A stretch of DNA of 64,000 nt from NCBI RefSeq assembly GCF_004208635.1, contig NZ_CP035806.1, forward strand, positions 930,001 to 994,000, in the 5' to 3' direction. The notes below the pieces were generated by a model. The model made no database searches. It saw only the letters and a program-made list of their open reading frames with translations, and was not told the origin of the DNA. The position numbers and the translations under genes are program-made. Below are positions 25,267-34,343 of the stretch, piece by piece. Position 1 is the stretch's first letter; each line of letters begins with the position of its first letter. This DNA comes from Leucobacter triazinivorans. GTDB lineage: Bacteria > Actinomycetota > Actinomycetes > Actinomycetales > Microbacteriaceae.

Positions 25267-27404
25267 CAGAACGTGCCGGTGCGCTGGACCTCGGCGAGCA
25301 GCGCCGCGTTCGACGCCGAGCCGCGGAGACGCTGGAGCACCTTGTCGGAGGCGTCGTCCTCGCTCAGCGATTCGCGGATCGTCGCGTGCGCCGCGAGCTC
25401 GGCGCTGCCGAGCATCGCCTCGGCGTTGCGGGTCAGCGAGGCGGAGGGGTCGACGACCGGGGCCAGGCCGGGGAGCGACTTCTCGAAGCGGACCTCGCTG
25501 TTGGCGACGGCGCGCACCTCGCGCAGCAGCGTCTTGTCAGCCGCGATGCCGGTCTTGGCGTGGACCGTCGCGAGCACGGTGAGCGAGCCGCCGTTCTCGA
25601 CGTTGCGAGCCGCAGCGAGCAGACGCTTGATCTGGCCGAGAGCGAACTCGTCGATCTCGTCGAGGCCGAGTCGGGCGGGCGTGTGCTGCACCTGCGCGTA
25701 GGCCCGCGCCAGACGGTTCAGAGAGTCGACGAGAACGACGACGTCGTGTCCGAGCTCCACGAGGCGCTTGGCGCGCTCGATCGCAAGCTCCACAACAGTG
25801 GCCTGATCCTCCGCCGGACGGTCGAAGGTGGCGGCCACGACCTCACCCGCGATCGTGCGCTCGAGCTGCGTGGCCTCCTCCGGCTGCGCGTCGGTCAGCA
25901 CGAGCATGAGGTGCGCCTCCGGCGCGTTCGTGCTCACGGCTCGGGCCAGCTCGGCGAGTACGGGCGCACCGGCCTGGCGGGCGGGCAGCACGAGCAGTCC
26001 CCGCTGGCCGAGGCCCACGGGAGCGAGAAGGTCGATCGCACGGCCCAGCACGCGGTCGGCCGTGGTCTCGAGGCGCAGGCGATCCTGCGGGAAGAGGGGC
26101 GTCAGCTCGGCGATATCGGTGCGCTTCTCGTTCTCCTCGACGGGTCGTGCGTTGACGCTGTCGATCTTGACGATCGCGTTGTACTTCTGGCGCCCGCCGC
26201 TCTCGCCCTCTCGCGGCTGACGGATCGCACCGACCACGGCGTCGCCTCGACGCAGGCCGTACTTCTTGACCTGGCCGAGCGAGACGTACACGTCGCTCGT
26301 CCCCGGCAGATAGCCGCTCGTGCGCACGAAGGCGTAGTTGTCGAGGACGTCGAGGATGCCCGCGATCGGCAGCAGCACGTCGTCCTCAGTGATCTCGGGC
26401 TCGAGATCGTCGTTCTGGCCGCGGCGCTTGCGATCGCGCTGCCGCGTGCGACTGGAGCGCGACGAGGCGTCGCCGTTCTTGTCGTTCCTGTCGCCGTTCT
26501 TGTCGCCGTTCTGCGACTGACCGCGGTTCTTGCCGTCATCGCCCCCGGCGCTCTGCTCTGCGGCCTCGGTCGTATCGGCACCGTCGCTCTTCTGCCCGCG
26601 GCCGCGCCCACGACGGTTGCGGCCGGGCTTGTCGCCGTCGCCGGAGGCCTGCTCGCCCTCGGACTTGGTCGCCGAGGCCTTCGCCTCGGCGGGCTTCTGG
26701 TTCTCCGACTTCTGGCCCTCGGAGTTCTGGCGCTCGGGCTTCTCCGCCTGCGTCTTCGCCGCCTGGTTCTTCGATCCTTCGGAACCACCGACCTCGGTTT
26801 TCTGGCCCTCTGCATCACCGGCGTCGGCCGCGGTCTCCACGGTCTGGGCGCGGCGACTGCGGCCGCGCTTCGTCGGAGCAGTGCCGGTCGACTCGGTGGC
26901 AGACGCGGCTTCGCCGGACTCCGCCGCCGGAGCCTCAGCGGCCGAAGTCTGCGCGGCCGGAGACTCAGCCGCCGAAGTCTTCGCGGCCGGAGCCTCGTCG
27001 GCCGGTGCCTCGACGGGCTTCTTGCGGCTGCGCGTGGCGCGCTTCTTCGGCGCCTCCACCGGGGCATCCTCGCTCGCGGCAGCGGCGGGCGCGGGCGCGG
27101 TCGACGCCGCCTCGGGCGCGGTCGACGCCGCCTCGGGCGCGGTCGACGCCGCCTCGGCCGCAGGCTCTTCGACCTTCTTGCGACTGCGCGTGGCGCGCTT
27201 CTTCGGCGCCTCCTCGGCAGCCGGAGCAGCCTCAGCGGCCGGAGCCGTGTCGGCAGCAGGAGCAGCGTCAGCAGCCGGAGCCGCCTCGGCCCCCACGGTC
27301 TCGCTGGTCGCGCCGGCTGCGGCGGTCGCACGTCGCGAGGCGCGTCGGCGCACCGGCGCGGTCTCCTCGGCGGGCGTGCTGGTGGTCTCTTCGTTCGTTT
27401 CCAC
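25266..27404 (-). CDS. rho: Rho homologue with degenerate ATPase site
   Basis: 712-residue protein at the canonical actinobacterial rho position, upstream of and overlapping prfA. Residues 1 to about 330 are disordered, rich in Ala, Glu, Lys and later Gly/Arg/Asn/Asp; I see no Rho_N (SAP-like) domain. The RNA-binding cold-shock part (about 338-440; [33 protein letters not shown]) is well kept. In the ATPase part the Walker A region reads [11 protein letters not shown] instead of APPKAGKTMLL, the catalytic glutamate is gone (TDAQPEE for IDERPEE), and Q-loop and R-loop sequences are unrecognisable; Walker B ([15 protein letters not shown]) remains. Start GTG 27404 with SD GAGAGGAAG. It should bind RNA but not hydrolyse ATP. 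Confidence 0.9.
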   Translation of the reverse strand: METNEETTSTPAEETAPVRRRASRRATAAAGATSETVGAEAAPAADAAPAADTAPAAEAAPAAEEAPKKRATRSRKKVEEPAAEAASTAPEAASTAPEAASTAPAPAAAASEDAPVEAPKKRATRSRKKPVEAPADEAPAAKTSAAESPAAQTSAAEAPAAESGEAASATESTGTAPTKRGRSRRAQTVETAADAGDAEGQKTEVGGSEGSKNQAAKTQAEKPERQNSEGQKSENQKPAEAKASATKSEGEQASGDGDKPGRNRRGRGRGQKSDGADTTEAAEQSAGGDDGKNRGQSQNGDKNGDRNDKNGDASSRSSRTRQRDRKRRGQNDDLEPEITEDDVLLPIAGILDVLDNYAFVRTSGYLPGTSDVYVSLGQVKKYGLRRGDAVVGAIRQPREGESGGRQKYNAIVKIDSVNARPVEENEKRTDIAELTPLFPQDRLRLETTADRVLGRAIDLLAPVGLGQRGLLVLPARQAGAPVLAELARAVSTNAPEAHLMLVLTDAQPEEATQLERTIAGEVVAATFDRPAEDQATVVELAIERAKRLVELGHDVVVLVDSLNRLARAYAQVQHTPARLGLDEIDEFALGQIKRLLAAARNVENGGSLTVLATVHAKTGIAADKTLLREVRAVANSEVRFEKSLPGLAPVVDPSASLTRNAEAMLGSAELAAHATIRESLSEDDASDKVLQRLRGSASNAALLAEVQRTGTF

Positions 27405-27629
27405 GTTCTTCCTCTCGGAACGGCGCCGGAACAGCGGGCGCATTCGGCCTCGCCTTCCCGCGCTCATGCACAGATGTGCGTATCGGGATCACCGGACGAA
27501 ATGGTCGCGGTGAGGAAATCGACCCACATCCCACGCTGGTCGGGCGAGCGGCGACTGCTCACTGCCCGAACCCTTCGCTCGCGATTCGCTCGGCAACCGT
27601 CTGGGTCTCGGCGACGCGAACTGACGCGG

Positions 27630-28577
27630 TTATGACGGGATCGGCTCCACTGTAGCACCCTTCGTGTCGACCGCCAGGATCAGCGACCGCCAATCAGCGT
27701 GACGCTCGGCCACGAGATCCGCTGCGCCGAGCCGCTCAGCCGGGCTGTTCGCCAGCACGAGGATCGACGGACCCGCGCCGGACACCACGGCGGGGTGACC
27801 GGCCGCGCGCAGCTCGCCGATCAGGTCGCGCGTGGCGGGCATGGCGTCGCCGCGGTAGTCCTGGTGCAGACGGTCCTCGGTGGCCTCGAGCAGCAGCTCG
27901 GGGCTCTGCGTGAGCGCCGCCACGAGCAGCGCCGACCGCGACACGTTGAACACCGCGTCCTCGTGCGGCACGTGCTTCGGCTGCAGACTGCGCGCGAGCT
28001 CGGTCGACATGGTGAAGTCGGGCACGAGCACCAGCGGTGCGACGCCGCGGTGCACCATCAGCTTCTTGAACCGCGGACCCGCGGGCGTCGTCCACGCGAT
28101 CGTGAGTCCGCCGAAGAGCGCCGGTGCGACATTGTCGGGATGCCCCTCGAGCTCGGTCGCGAAGGCCAGCAGTTCGTCCTCGCTCACCTCGATCGGGTCG
28201 GCGGGATCGCTCTGCAGCAGCCCCGCGGCGATCATCACCCCCGCGACGATGGCCGAGCCCGAGGATCCCATCCCCCGCCCGTGCGGGATGCGGTTGTGCG
28301 CCGTGATCTCGAGCCCGGGAACGGCACGGCCGAGACGCTCGAATACGTGGGCGGCCGACCGCACCACCAGGTTCGACTCGTCAGTGGGCACCTCGCCCGC
28401 GCCGACCCCGGTGACCCGCACGATCGCGCCGGGCTTCTCACGGGTCGTCGCCACGAGCTCGTCGCCGTACGCGAGCGCAATTCCAAGCGTGTCGAAGCCG
28501 GGGCCCAGGTTGGCGCTGGTCGCGGGCACTCGAACGCGCACGGAGCGAACCGGCTGCGCGGAGGGCTCCGCGCTCAC
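27630..28577 (-). CDS. thrB: Homoserine kinase
   Basis: GHMP-family kinase making O-phospho-L-homoserine for threonine synthesis. 315 residues. PATSANLGPGFDTLGIAL (18-35) and the ATP loop PHGRGMGSSGSA (98-109) are diagnostic; GHPDNVAPALFGG and VSGAGPSILVL follow. GTG start at 28577 overlaps the stop of hom (GTGA). It is the last gene of the lysA-hom-thrB run; 225 nt then separate it from the rho-locus gene. Confidence 0.96.
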   Translation of the reverse strand: MSAEPSAQPVRSVRVRVPATSANLGPGFDTLGIALAYGDELVATTREKPGAIVRVTGVGAGEVPTDESNLVVRSAAHVFERLGRAVPGLEITAHNRIPHGRGMGSSGSAIVAGVMIAAGLLQSDPADPIEVSEDELLAFATELEGHPDNVAPALFGGLTIAWTTPAGPRFKKLMVHRGVAPLVLVPDFTMSTELARSLQPKHVPHEDAVFNVSRSALLVAALTQSPELLLEATEDRLHQDYRGDAMPATRDLIGELRAAGHPAVVSGAGPSILVLANSPAERLGAADLVAERHADWRSLILAVDTKGATVEPIPS

Positions 28578-29884
28578 TCGGCACCCTCCAGCCGCAGCAC
28601 GCTGGTCACGCTCAGCACGCGGTCGGCCGTGCGCAACGCGTCGACGGTCGCCGCGAGGTCGGCCTCGCGCGCGACATGCGTGCCGATGACCAGCGACGCT
28701 CGTGCGCCACCTCCCTGCGCCACCGATTGCTCGACGCTCGCCGCGGAGACCCCGTGCTCGGCCAGGACACCGGCGATGGCGGCCAGCACCCCCGGCTCGT
28801 CGCGCACGTCGAGCATGATCTGATAGGCCGTATTGACCTCGCCCACCGGCAGGATCGGCAGCTCGGCGTGCAGGGAGCCGGCGATGCCCGGGCCGCCGAC
28901 CACGTGCCGGCGCGCGGCTGAGACGAGGTCGCCGAGCACGGCCGATGCCGTCTCCGCACCGCCCGCACCGGCGCCGTAGAACATCAGCTCACCGGCCGCC
29001 TCGGCCTCGACGAAGACGGCGTTCTTGCCCTCGTGCACCGCCGCGAGAGGGTGATCGCGACGGATGAGCGCCGGGTAGACCCGGGCCGAGACGCCGTCCA
29101 CGCCGTCGCTCGAGGTGATGCGCTCGGCGATCGCGAGGAGCTTGATCACGTAGCCGGCGCTCTTCGCCGCCTCGACCTGCGCGGCGGTGATGCCGGTGAT
29201 GCCCTCGCGATGCACCGCGTCGACGGGAACCTCGGTGTGGAAGGCGATGCTCGCAAGGATCGTGGCCTTCTGCGCTGCGTCGTAGCCCTCGACGTCGAGG
29301 GTCGGATCGGCCTCGAGGAAACCGAGCTCGCTCGCCACTCGCGCCGCGTCCTCCGCGCTGTCGCCGAAGCGGTCCATGCGGTCGAGGATGTAGTTCGTCG
29401 AGCCGTTCACGATGCCCATCACCCGGGTGATGTGATCACCCGCGAGGCTCTCCCGCAGCGGGCGCAGAATCGGGATCGCCGCCGCGACGGCCGCCTCGTA
29501 GGAGAGCTGCGCGCCCACCTGTTCGGCGGCCTCGAACAGTTCGGGGCCGTGCTCCGCGAGCAGAGCCTTGTTGGCGGTCACGACGTCGGCGCCCCCCTGC
29601 AGCGCCTGAGTGATGAGCGCGCGGGCGGGCTCGATGCCGCCCATGAGCTCGATCACGATGTCGGCGCCCTGCACGAGCCGCTCGGCATCGGTGGTGAAGA
29701 GCTCGCGCGGCAACTCGACATCGCGGGGGGAATCGAGATTGCGCACGGCGATGCCGGAAAGCGTCAGACGCGCGCCGATCCGCGCGGCGAGCTCGTCGCC
29801 GTGCTCGAGGATCAGCCTGGCCACCTGTGCTCCGACCGAGCCGCAGCCCAGCAGTGCGACACGCAGGTCACGGTACCCGTTCAC
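28574..29884 (-). CDS. hom: Homoserine dehydrogenase
   Basis: NAD(P)-dependent reduction of aspartate semialdehyde to homoserine. 436 residues: VALLGCGSVGAQVARL (9-24) binds the cofactor; the catalytic domain has GIVNGSTNYILDRM and FLEADPTLDVEGYDAAQKA; residues from about 350 on form an ACT domain, normally the site of threonine feedback inhibition. GTG start 29884 overlaps the lysA stop by 4 nt. Middle gene of lysA-hom-thrB. Confidence 0.97.
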   Translation of the reverse strand: MNGYRDLRVALLGCGSVGAQVARLILEHGDELAARIGARLTLSGIAVRNLDSPRDVELPRELFTTDAERLVQGADIVIELMGGIEPARALITQALQGGADVVTANKALLAEHGPELFEAAEQVGAQLSYEAAVAAAIPILRPLRESLAGDHITRVMGIVNGSTNYILDRMDRFGDSAEDAARVASELGFLEADPTLDVEGYDAAQKATILASIAFHTEVPVDAVHREGITGITAAQVEAAKSAGYVIKLLAIAERITSSDGVDGVSARVYPALIRRDHPLAAVHEGKNAVFVEAEAAGELMFYGAGAGGAETASAVLGDLVSAARRHVVGGPGIAGSLHAELPILPVGEVNTAYQIMLDVRDEPGVLAAIAGVLAEHGVSAASVEQSVAQGGGARASLVIGTHVAREADLAATVDALRTADRVLSVTSVLRLEGAE

Positions 29885-31317
29885 TTGGTTGCTCCGTTCG
29901 TGTGTTCGTCCTGTCCGAAGATGCTCTTCGCCAGCAGCTCGTCCTCGGTCTCACCGCGCACGATGAGCCGCGCGCCGCCGTCGCGCACCGCCACGACCGG
30001 CGGTCGCGGCACGTAGTTGTAGTTGCTCGAGAGCGACCAGCAGTAGGCGCCGGTGGCGGCTACGGCGAGCGTATCCCCCGGGCGCACGTCGCCGGGAAGC
30101 AGGTCGCGCTGCACCACGATGTCGCCGGCCTCGCAGTGCTTGCCGACCACGCGCACGAGCGCCGCCACGGCGTCGCTTTCTCGATTCGCGATGCGCACCT
30201 GGTAGTCGGCGCCGTAGAGCGCGGGCCGGGCGTTGTCGCTCATGCCGCCGTCCACGCTCACGTAGAGCCGCTCGGCGTAGCCGAGATCGTCGGGATCGGC
30301 ATCGGCATCCGAGCCGGCCAGGTGCACGGCCTTCGTCGTCCCCACCGTGTACAGGGTCACCCCGGCCTGGCCGATCACGGCGCGCCCCGGCTCGAAGACG
30401 AGCCGGGGCAGCGCGATCCCGAACTCCTCCGCGCTCGCGGCGACGATGTCGGCGAGCTCGCGCGCGACGTCTGCGATCGCCGGAACCGCATCGGCCTCGG
30501 AGCTCGTGTAGGCGATGCCGAACCCTCCCCCGAGGTTGAGCTCGGGGATCGGCCGGCCGGCGATGCGCTCGAGTTCGGGGTAGCTGCTCAGCAGCCGCCT
30601 GGCGGACTCGCGGAAGCCGTCGGTGGCGAAGATCTGGGAGCCGATGTGGCAGTGCAGGCCGACGAAGTCGAGGCTGTCGTGGGCGAGGATCGCCGCGACG
30701 AGGCGCGGAGCCTCCGCGAGCGGCTGACCGAACTTCTGATCCTCGTGCGATGTCGCGAGGAAGTCGTGGGTGGAGGCGTGCACGCCGCTGTTGACGCGCA
30801 GGCGCACGCGCTGGCGCACCCCCGCAGCCGCCGCAGCGGCCGCGACGCGCTCGGTCTCGATCTCGCTGTCGATGATGATCGTGCCGACGCCGGCCTCCAC
30901 GGCGCGGGCGATCTCGCGCTCCGACTTGTTGTTGCCGTGGAAGCCGATGCGCGCGGGATCCACCCCGGCTGCGAGGGCCACGGCGAGCTCCCCGCCGCTG
31001 GCCACGTCGATGGCGAGTCCCTCCTCCGCCATCCAGCGCGCGACTTCCACGCACAGGAAGGCCTTGCCGGCGTAGTACACGGTGGCGGAGGTGCCGATCC
31101 GCTCGGCCTCGCGCTGCAGCGCAGTGCGCACCTCGCGGGCGCGATCCCGAGCCGCCTGCTCGTCGATCACCCAGAGCGGCGATCCGAACTCCGCAGTGAG
31201 ATCGGTGGCGCGCACGCCCCCCACCTTCAGCTGACGGCACTCGCTCCCCCGGCGCGCCGTCGGCGGGAAGACGCGCGAGTCGATGGCATTGGGATCTGCG
31301 GGGTGCGCACGCGTCAT
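29881..31317 (-). CDS. lysA: Diaminopimelate decarboxylase
   Basis: PLP enzyme that makes lysine from meso-diaminopimelate. 478 residues from ATG 31317, with SD ACAGGAGC 5 nt upstream. PLP lysine K85 in VYYAGKAFLCVE, HCHIGSQI, the glycine loop ELNLGGGFGIAY, EPGR, and the substrate tyrosine in GAYCWSLSSNYN are present. First gene of the aspartate-family run. A TACACT at 31504-31509 on the minus strand could start an mRNA with a leader of about 180 nt, room for control that I cannot identify. Confidence 0.97.
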   Translation of the reverse strand: MTRAHPADPNAIDSRVFPPTARRGSECRQLKVGGVRATDLTAEFGSPLWVIDEQAARDRAREVRTALQREAERIGTSATVYYAGKAFLCVEVARWMAEEGLAIDVASGGELAVALAAGVDPARIGFHGNNKSEREIARAVEAGVGTIIIDSEIETERVAAAAAAAGVRQRVRLRVNSGVHASTHDFLATSHEDQKFGQPLAEAPRLVAAILAHDSLDFVGLHCHIGSQIFATDGFRESARRLLSSYPELERIAGRPIPELNLGGGFGIAYTSSEADAVPAIADVARELADIVAASAEEFGIALPRLVFEPGRAVIGQAGVTLYTVGTTKAVHLAGSDADADPDDLGYAERLYVSVDGGMSDNARPALYGADYQVRIANRESDAVAALVRVVGKHCEAGDIVVQRDLLPGDVRPGDTLAVAATGAYCWSLSSNYNYVPRPPVVAVRDGGARLIVRGETEDELLAKSIFGQDEHTNGATK

Positions 31318-31503
31318 CGGTCGCTCCTGTTCGGGTACTTGGCCGCGCCGCGACGGCCGGTGGGTGCGGCCGCGGATCCGGTCCACGATCTGATGGTGTT
31401 CGTGCGCGCCCGCAGCGCCGCCACCGGGGCGGTCCTGGCGAGCGGACCCGGATTGGTCCCTGAAGCCGTGCGAACGGGGCCGAGGCCCGGTACGAACCAG
31501 ATC

Positions 31504-31509
31504 AGTGTA
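31504..31509 (-). promoter_or_regulatory. Candidate -10 for lysA operon
   Basis: TACACT on the minus strand, about 190 nt upstream of the lysA ATG. No clear -35. Confidence 0.4.
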
Positions 31510-31575
31510 GCGTGCCGCATATGCGCGAGGTCTGCGCACGGCCGCGGACGCACGCGATCGACGGACCGACACGCA

Positions 31576-31612
31576 GCACGGGCCGGCCGCGACTCACGCG
31601 ACCGGCCCGTGC
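31576..31612 (-). terminator. Hairpin after APC permease gene
   Basis: GCACGGGCCGGCCGCG (31576-31591) pairs with 31597-31612 with one mismatch and a 5-nt loop, 15 nt beyond the permease stop codon. No T-tract. Confidence 0.6.
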
Positions 31613-31626
31613 GAGCGGCGCACCGG

Positions 31627-33051
31627 TCAGCCGACGCCCTCGAGCATCTCGGTGTGGGTGTTGCCGACGTTCTGCAGCACGTCCGGCCGCTTGGCCCGGA
31701 TCCACCAGAACCGCGAGAACGCAATCAGCATGGTCGCGATGAAGAGGTAGGGGATCACGTTGAGCGGGAAGGCCGGAACGGGCCACACGTTGGCGAAGAA
31801 GACGTACGCCATCGCGACGACCGCGACCAGGGCGCAGATGCGCACCAGGGTGCTCGGCATCCCCATTCGGCGGGTGTAGACGACACCGGCGATCGCCACG
31901 AGCGCGTAGGCCACCATGTAGCCGTAGGTGCCGTAGGTGTCGACCCAGACCACGATGTCCATCGGGTGCGTGCCGAGCAGCAGCAGGATGATGTCGAGCA
32001 CGATCGCCGCGGGACCCGCGATGAGCAGGACCCGGTGGGGGGTGAGGTGGGTCTCGTGGGTGCGGCCGAAGCGCTCGGGGGCGATCCCCTCCTTGCCCAT
32101 CACGTAGATGATGCGCCCGACCACGTTGAGCGGGGCGACGACGACCGCGAAGAACGATGCGGCCACGCCGAACACGAGGATCGGGGCGAACCAGACCGGC
32201 ATGCCGATGCGGTCGTTGATGGCCTGCAGCGGGCTGGCCACCTCGCCCAGCTCATCGCCGAGCACGGCGATCTGCGTGTAGGCGGCGAAGACGTACAGCA
32301 CGCCCACCACGACGGCGCTCCACATGATTGCGCGAGGGATCGCGGTGTGCGGGTTGCGTGCCTCGCGCCCGAGGGCGTCGGCCGACGAGAACCCGACGAA
32401 GCCGAGGATGCCGAGCACCATGCCCGCGGCGACGCCCTGGAACGGGACGCCCTCGAACGAGAACTGCGAGGGATCCCACGCGTCCGGACCGAGCCAGACG
32501 AGTGCGGCGACGAGCAGCACGACGATGATGAACACCGACACCAGCTCGAGCACCAGGGAGACGCGTGCCGAGACGCGGATCCCGCGGATGGTGAAGAAGG
32601 TGGCGAGGCCGCCGATGACCACCGTGAGCACGATCAGCCAGACCGTACCCGTGGCCGGGATCCCGAACAGCTGCAAGAGGTCGGAGGCGTACGACACCGC
32701 GCCGCCGAGCGACCCCGCCGCGATGCCCCAGGAGCCGATCAGCAGTGCGACGCCGGCGGCGAAGGCGCCCGTAGGCCCGAGGCCCTTCGCGACATAGGTG
32801 TAGAGCGAGCCGGCCGATGCGTGTCTGCGGGCGAACACCGAGACGATGTAGCCGACGCAGAGGATCACGACCGTGGCGAGCCCGAAGGCCATCATGGTGC
32901 CGTTGCCGGCGCCGAGGAAGATGGCGGCGGCGGTGAAGGCGATGACCGCGCTCGGCGCGATGCTGGCGATGGCCTGGGCCGCGAGTTCGGGGCCCGACAT
33001 CACCCCCTCGCGCAGGCCGGCGTCGACCTTCCGTTCCGTGGTCTGAGTCAT
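31627..33051 (-). CDS. APC-superfamily amino acid/amine permease
   Basis: 474-residue inner-membrane transporter with about 12 hydrophobic spans. The first, ELAAQAIASIAPSAVIAFTA, and GFVGFSSADALGREARNPHT in helix 6 are typical of APC permeases, where an unwound glycine/serine stretch binds the substrate. SD CGAAGGAG before ATG 33051. It is 34 nt downstream of the zinc alcohol dehydrogenase gene, so the two likely form an operon controlled by the divergent PucR protein. The combination suggests uptake and oxidation of an amine or amino-alcohol; this is inference. Confidence 0.9.
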   Translation of the reverse strand: MTQTTERKVDAGLREGVMSGPELAAQAIASIAPSAVIAFTAAAIFLGAGNGTMMAFGLATVVILCVGYIVSVFARRHASAGSLYTYVAKGLGPTGAFAAGVALLIGSWGIAAGSLGGAVSYASDLLQLFGIPATGTVWLIVLTVVIGGLATFFTIRGIRVSARVSLVLELVSVFIIVVLLVAALVWLGPDAWDPSQFSFEGVPFQGVAAGMVLGILGFVGFSSADALGREARNPHTAIPRAIMWSAVVVGVLYVFAAYTQIAVLGDELGEVASPLQAINDRIGMPVWFAPILVFGVAASFFAVVVAPLNVVGRIIYVMGKEGIAPERFGRTHETHLTPHRVLLIAGPAAIVLDIILLLLGTHPMDIVVWVDTYGTYGYMVAYALVAIAGVVYTRRMGMPSTLVRICALVAVVAMAYVFFANVWPVPAFPLNVIPYLFIATMLIAFSRFWWIRAKRPDVLQNVGNTHTEMLEGVG

Positions 33052-33085
33052 GTTCTCTCCTTCGAGTGGAAGCGTGGTGGTGCGG

Positions 33086-34183
33086 TTACGGGATGAGCAG
33101 GGTGCGCAGCACGCCCCCGGCCTCGAGATCGTCGAGGGCCTCGGCCGCGTCGTCCAGCGGACGGCGGCCCGAGATGAGCGGATCGAGCTTCAGCTGGCCG
33201 TCCATGTACCGGTCCACGAGCGCGGGGATGTCGATCGAGGGACGCACCGATCCGTAGTTGGAGCCGAGGATGCGCTGATCCGCCTCGGCGAGCACCAGCG
33301 GCTCGAACGATGCCTTGGCCCCGGTCGGCGGCAGGCCGACGACGACAGCGGCGCCGCCGAGGCCGAGCATGCGGATCGACTGCTCGGTGGTGGCGGTGCG
33401 CCCGATCGCGTCGAAGGCGTAGTCGACCCCGTCGGGGATGAGCTCGAACAGCTGCTCGACGGCGTCGCGCTCGGAGGCGTCGATGCGATCCGTCGCGCCG
33501 AACTGCAGCGCCATGCGTGTCTTCTCGGGGACCACGTCGATCGCCACGATGCGCTCGGCGCCCGCGAGCTTGGCGCCCTGCACCACGTTCAGGCCGACAC
33601 CGCCGCAGCCGATGACCGCGACCGTCGCGCCGGGCTCGACCGCGGCCGTGTTCAGCACGGCGCCCACGCCGGTCGCCACCGCGCAGCCCACCACGGCGAT
33701 CACATCGAGCGGTGCGTCGTCGCGCACTTTGATGGCACCGGACGCGGGGACGACGACCTCCTCCGCGAACGAGGAGACGCCGAGGTAGTGGTGCAGCTCC
33801 TCGCCGTCGCGGCTGAGGCGCGACGTGCCGTCGAAGAGCACCCCCTGCGGCGCGACGACCGTGGCCACCTTCTGGCAGCGCGCCTCATGCCCCTGCAGGC
33901 AGTAGCGGCACTCGCCGCACGGCGGCACCCAGCTCAGCACCACGTGGTCGCCCACCGCGAGCGACGTGACCCCCGCTCCGAGCTCGACGACCACGCCGGA
34001 GCCCTCGTGCCCCATGATCATCGGAGCGGGCGCGACCCACTCCCCTCGCTTGACGTGCAGATCCGAGTGGCAGACGCCGGCGGCCGCGATCTTCACGCGC
34101 ACCTCGCCGGCCTTCGGAGCCGCGAGATCGACCTCCGCAACCTCTACCCGCGTCCCCGGATCGCGAAACACCACGGCCTTCAT
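33086..34183 (-). CDS. Zinc-dependent alcohol dehydrogenase (class III-like)
   Basis: 365-residue medium-chain dehydrogenase. Catalytic zinc ligands are in AGVCHSDLHVKRGE and IMGHEGSGVV; the structural zinc cysteines are in CGECRYCLQGHEARC. The cofactor motif is VAVIGCGGVGLNVVQGAKL, with IDVV after it. Relatives include aryl-alcohol and mycothiol/NDMA-linked alcohol dehydrogenases. The ATG at 34183, with GAGGGAG 5 nt upstream, is preferred over the GTG at 34189. First gene of the permease operon; diverges from PucR at 34344. Confidence 0.92.
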   Translation of the reverse strand: MKAVVFRDPGTRVEVAEVDLAAPKAGEVRVKIAAAGVCHSDLHVKRGEWVAPAPMIMGHEGSGVVVELGAGVTSLAVGDHVVLSWVPPCGECRYCLQGHEARCQKVATVVAPQGVLFDGTSRLSRDGEELHHYLGVSSFAEEVVVPASGAIKVRDDAPLDVIAVVGCAVATGVGAVLNTAAVEPGATVAVIGCGGVGLNVVQGAKLAGAERIVAIDVVPEKTRMALQFGATDRIDASERDAVEQLFELIPDGVDYAFDAIGRTATTEQSIRMLGLGGAAVVVGLPPTGAKASFEPLVLAEADQRILGSNYGSVRPSIDIPALVDRYMDGQLKLDPLISGRRPLDDAAEALDDLEAGGVLRTLLIP

Positions 34184-34311
34184 GTGCACTCCCTCGTTGC
34201 TCGATTCGCATTGCCGTCGCCCCGTGCCCGACCGGCGCCGGAGAGTGGCGACTCAGGAGATGCTACGGACCCGCGGCCGCGCCTGTCACTGCGCCAGATG
34301 ATGATTACGAT

Positions 34312-34323
34312 TGAACAGCTTCA
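34312..34323. promoter_or_regulatory. Small palindrome between PucR and ADH genes
   Basis: TGAACAGCTTCA is a 4-4-4 palindrome 9 nt upstream of the pucR-type -10. A candidate operator for autoregulation or control of the divergent operon. Confidence 0.3.
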
Positions 34324-34331
34324 CCACTTGG

Positions 34332-34337
34332 TACACT
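34332..34337 (+). promoter_or_regulatory. Leaderless -10 for PucR-type gene
   Basis: TACACT, 6 nt before ATG 34344. TTGAAC at 34311 is a possible -35 with a short 15-nt spacer. Confidence 0.55.
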
Positions 34338-34343
34338 CGGCGC

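Larger units (their letters stand above)
31318..31626. other. 309-nt intergenic stretch upstream of lysA
   Basis: Contains the putative lysA leader with its -10-like TACACT (minus strand, 31504-31509) and, at 31576-31612, the hairpin downstream of the permease gene. No gene seen. Confidence 0.5.

Noticed and set aside
25266..27404. Frameshift or pseudogene explanation for the unusual Rho
   Set aside because: The frame is open throughout, flanking motifs are in phase, and no other frame of the P-loop region encodes GKT. The changes are substitutions spread over several active-site loops.
29827..33096. A long plus-strand open frame of over 1,000 codons
   Set aside because: It is antisense to lysA and the permease, which have clear motifs; its translation is His/Arg/Asp-rich without domains.
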